This document shows positions 21,075 through 21,697 of a stretch of 21,697 nucleotides of DNA, one piece after another. The first letter of the stretch is position 1. Every line of letters begins with the position of its first letter. Source of the DNA: an uncultured Alphaproteobacteria bacterium (GTDB taxonomy: Bacteria > Pseudomonadota > Alphaproteobacteria > Rs-D84); the NCBI GenBank assembly GCA_944389685.1, contig CALXNF010000062.1:1-21697 (forward strand). The letters are read 5' to 3'. The position numbers were made by a program, and so were the translations under genes. The notes under the pieces are model-generated. The model saw only the letters and a list, made by a program, of their open reading frames with translations, searched no databases and was not told the origin of the DNA.

Positions 21075-21697
21075 TTATTCGTTTCTACCGCCATATATTT
21101 TGACTTGTTGTGGTAAGAGTTTTTTATCTGTATCTGCTAATGCAGCGTTTAAAGCATCTTTACCTTCATTGCATTTTATGTCAGGTGTGTAGCCATTAAG
21201 CTCAAAATTATCTTTAAATAACACCCTGTAATTCATACCTATAGATACTTTTATCTGACTATTTTTTAGAAATGCGCTGCCCATATTTCCAAAGGTTTCC
21301 ATACCTGCCGAATTATCCCCAACAACTTTTACGCAAGGATGATGAATCATACGAAGTAAAAACATTTCTGCACTGGAACCAGTAATTCTATCTGTTAAAA
21401 TGTAAATAGGTTTCATGTATGCTTTGCTTTTATCTATGGAATAATTTTTACCTTCTCTAAAAAGTATAAAATCCTCTGATTCTGGTAATCCTGCCCAAAA
21501 AGCATTTGGCGAAGATTGTTGCTGTATTTTTTGCGCTTCCGGTGTGGCTCTGACATATAATTTACGAAAACTATCTATTTTTGTGCCACACAAATAGTTT
21601 GCGAATTTGTCGGAATAAGTACTGTTACCACCACTGTTTCCGCGTAAATCTATTATTAGTGCTTTAGATTTTGGTAATATCTCATTTATAAAAGATG
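21075..21697 (-). CDS. S41 family peptidase, 5' end beyond window
   Basis: The C-terminal 207 residues of an S41 (tail-specific/tricorn-type) serine peptidase. The frame is open to the window edge; the part upstream of 21593 reads KALIIDLRGNSGGNSTYSD, containing the S41 signature DLRGNSGG. The nucleophile region is ITDRITGSSAEMF-like (DRITGSSAEMF), with the Ser in GSSAE, then VVGDNSAGMETFG. In CtpA/Tsp enzymes a lysine follows in TFGKG; here it is ETFGN, so the Ser-Lys dyad is not evident and the enzyme may be tricorn-like or altered. A PDZ domain or signal peptide, if any, would lie outside. Family secure, catalytic competence uncertain. Confidence 0.87.
   Translation of the reverse strand, partial: SFINEILPKSKALIIDLRGNSGGNSTYSDKFANYLCGTKIDSFRKLYVRATPEAQKIQQQSSPNAFWAGLPESEDFILFREGKNYSIDKSKAYMKPIYILTDRITGSSAEMFLLRMIHHPCVKVVGDNSAGMETFGNMGSAFLKNSQIKVSIGMNYRVLFKDNFELNGYTPDIKCNEGKDALNAALADTDKKLLPQQVKIYGGRNE

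Noticed and set aside
1..21697. CRISPR arrays, insertion sequences, integrases, restriction-modification or toxin-antitoxin pairs
   Set aside because: No regularly spaced repeats, transposase or integrase motifs, methyltransferase motifs or recognisable toxin-antitoxin pair were seen on either strand.

Overview
The window is an AT-rich (low-GC), gene-dense stretch of bacterial chromosome. Its gene content points to an anaerobic or facultatively anaerobic alphaproteobacterium, plausibly one of the gut or rumen lineages with reduced genomes. The basis for that is the LptE-HolA gene pair, a small coiled-coil gene overlapping zapA, ParC with an alphaproteobacterial-type sequence, a HTH protein resembling the N-terminus of alphaproteobacterial S24-type regulators, and an oxygen-sensitive class III ribonucleotide reductase. 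The taxonomic placement is inference from protein character, not a database result.

Layout. Positions 1-1786 (minus) hold nrdD, truncated by the window edge, with two NrdR-like boxes over its promoter. An acyl-CoA ligase (2216-3802) and a coiled-coil hypothetical (3898-4359) follow. A cysteine-rich membrane-anchored protein (4383-5624, minus) is divergent from a four-gene housekeeping operon, lptE-holA-map-radC (5692-8654). That operon runs convergently into a three-gene minus-strand operon (11306 down to 8646) of membrane or envelope-type proteins, one of which carries a lysozyme-like NMNPGNIRY domain. Divergent from it is a small coiled-coil gene plus zapA. A second NMNPGNIRY protein (11894-12625, minus) sits behind a long, probably structured leader. 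Then come parC, rpmG (minus), tRNA-Leu(UAG) preceded by a copied fragment of its own 5' end, a 39-residue LptM-like lipoprotein, and oleate hydratase (15983-17755). The last 4 kb are accessory in character: a stand-alone HTH regulator, two unrecognised proteins, a HExxH protein, a GNAT acetyltransferase and a partial S41 peptidase.

How the genes relate. Several products act at the envelope: LptE and the LptM-like lipoprotein (LPS export), ZapA with its partner (division), and two paralogous probable wall-active proteins. Two act on fatty acids: the acyl-CoA ligase and oleate hydratase. DNA metabolism is represented by NrdD, HolA, RadC and ParC.

Regulatory signals are unusually readable. Convergent gene pairs share short bidirectional hairpin terminators that often contain a stop codon. 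Several promoters match sigma-70 consensus, and they correct start codons at 11306 and 18769. The LptM-like gene appears leaderless. I did not find a convincing new defence or mobile system. The best candidates for undescribed biology are the paralogous lysozyme-like pair, the structured leader in front of one of them, and the cysteine-rich protein.
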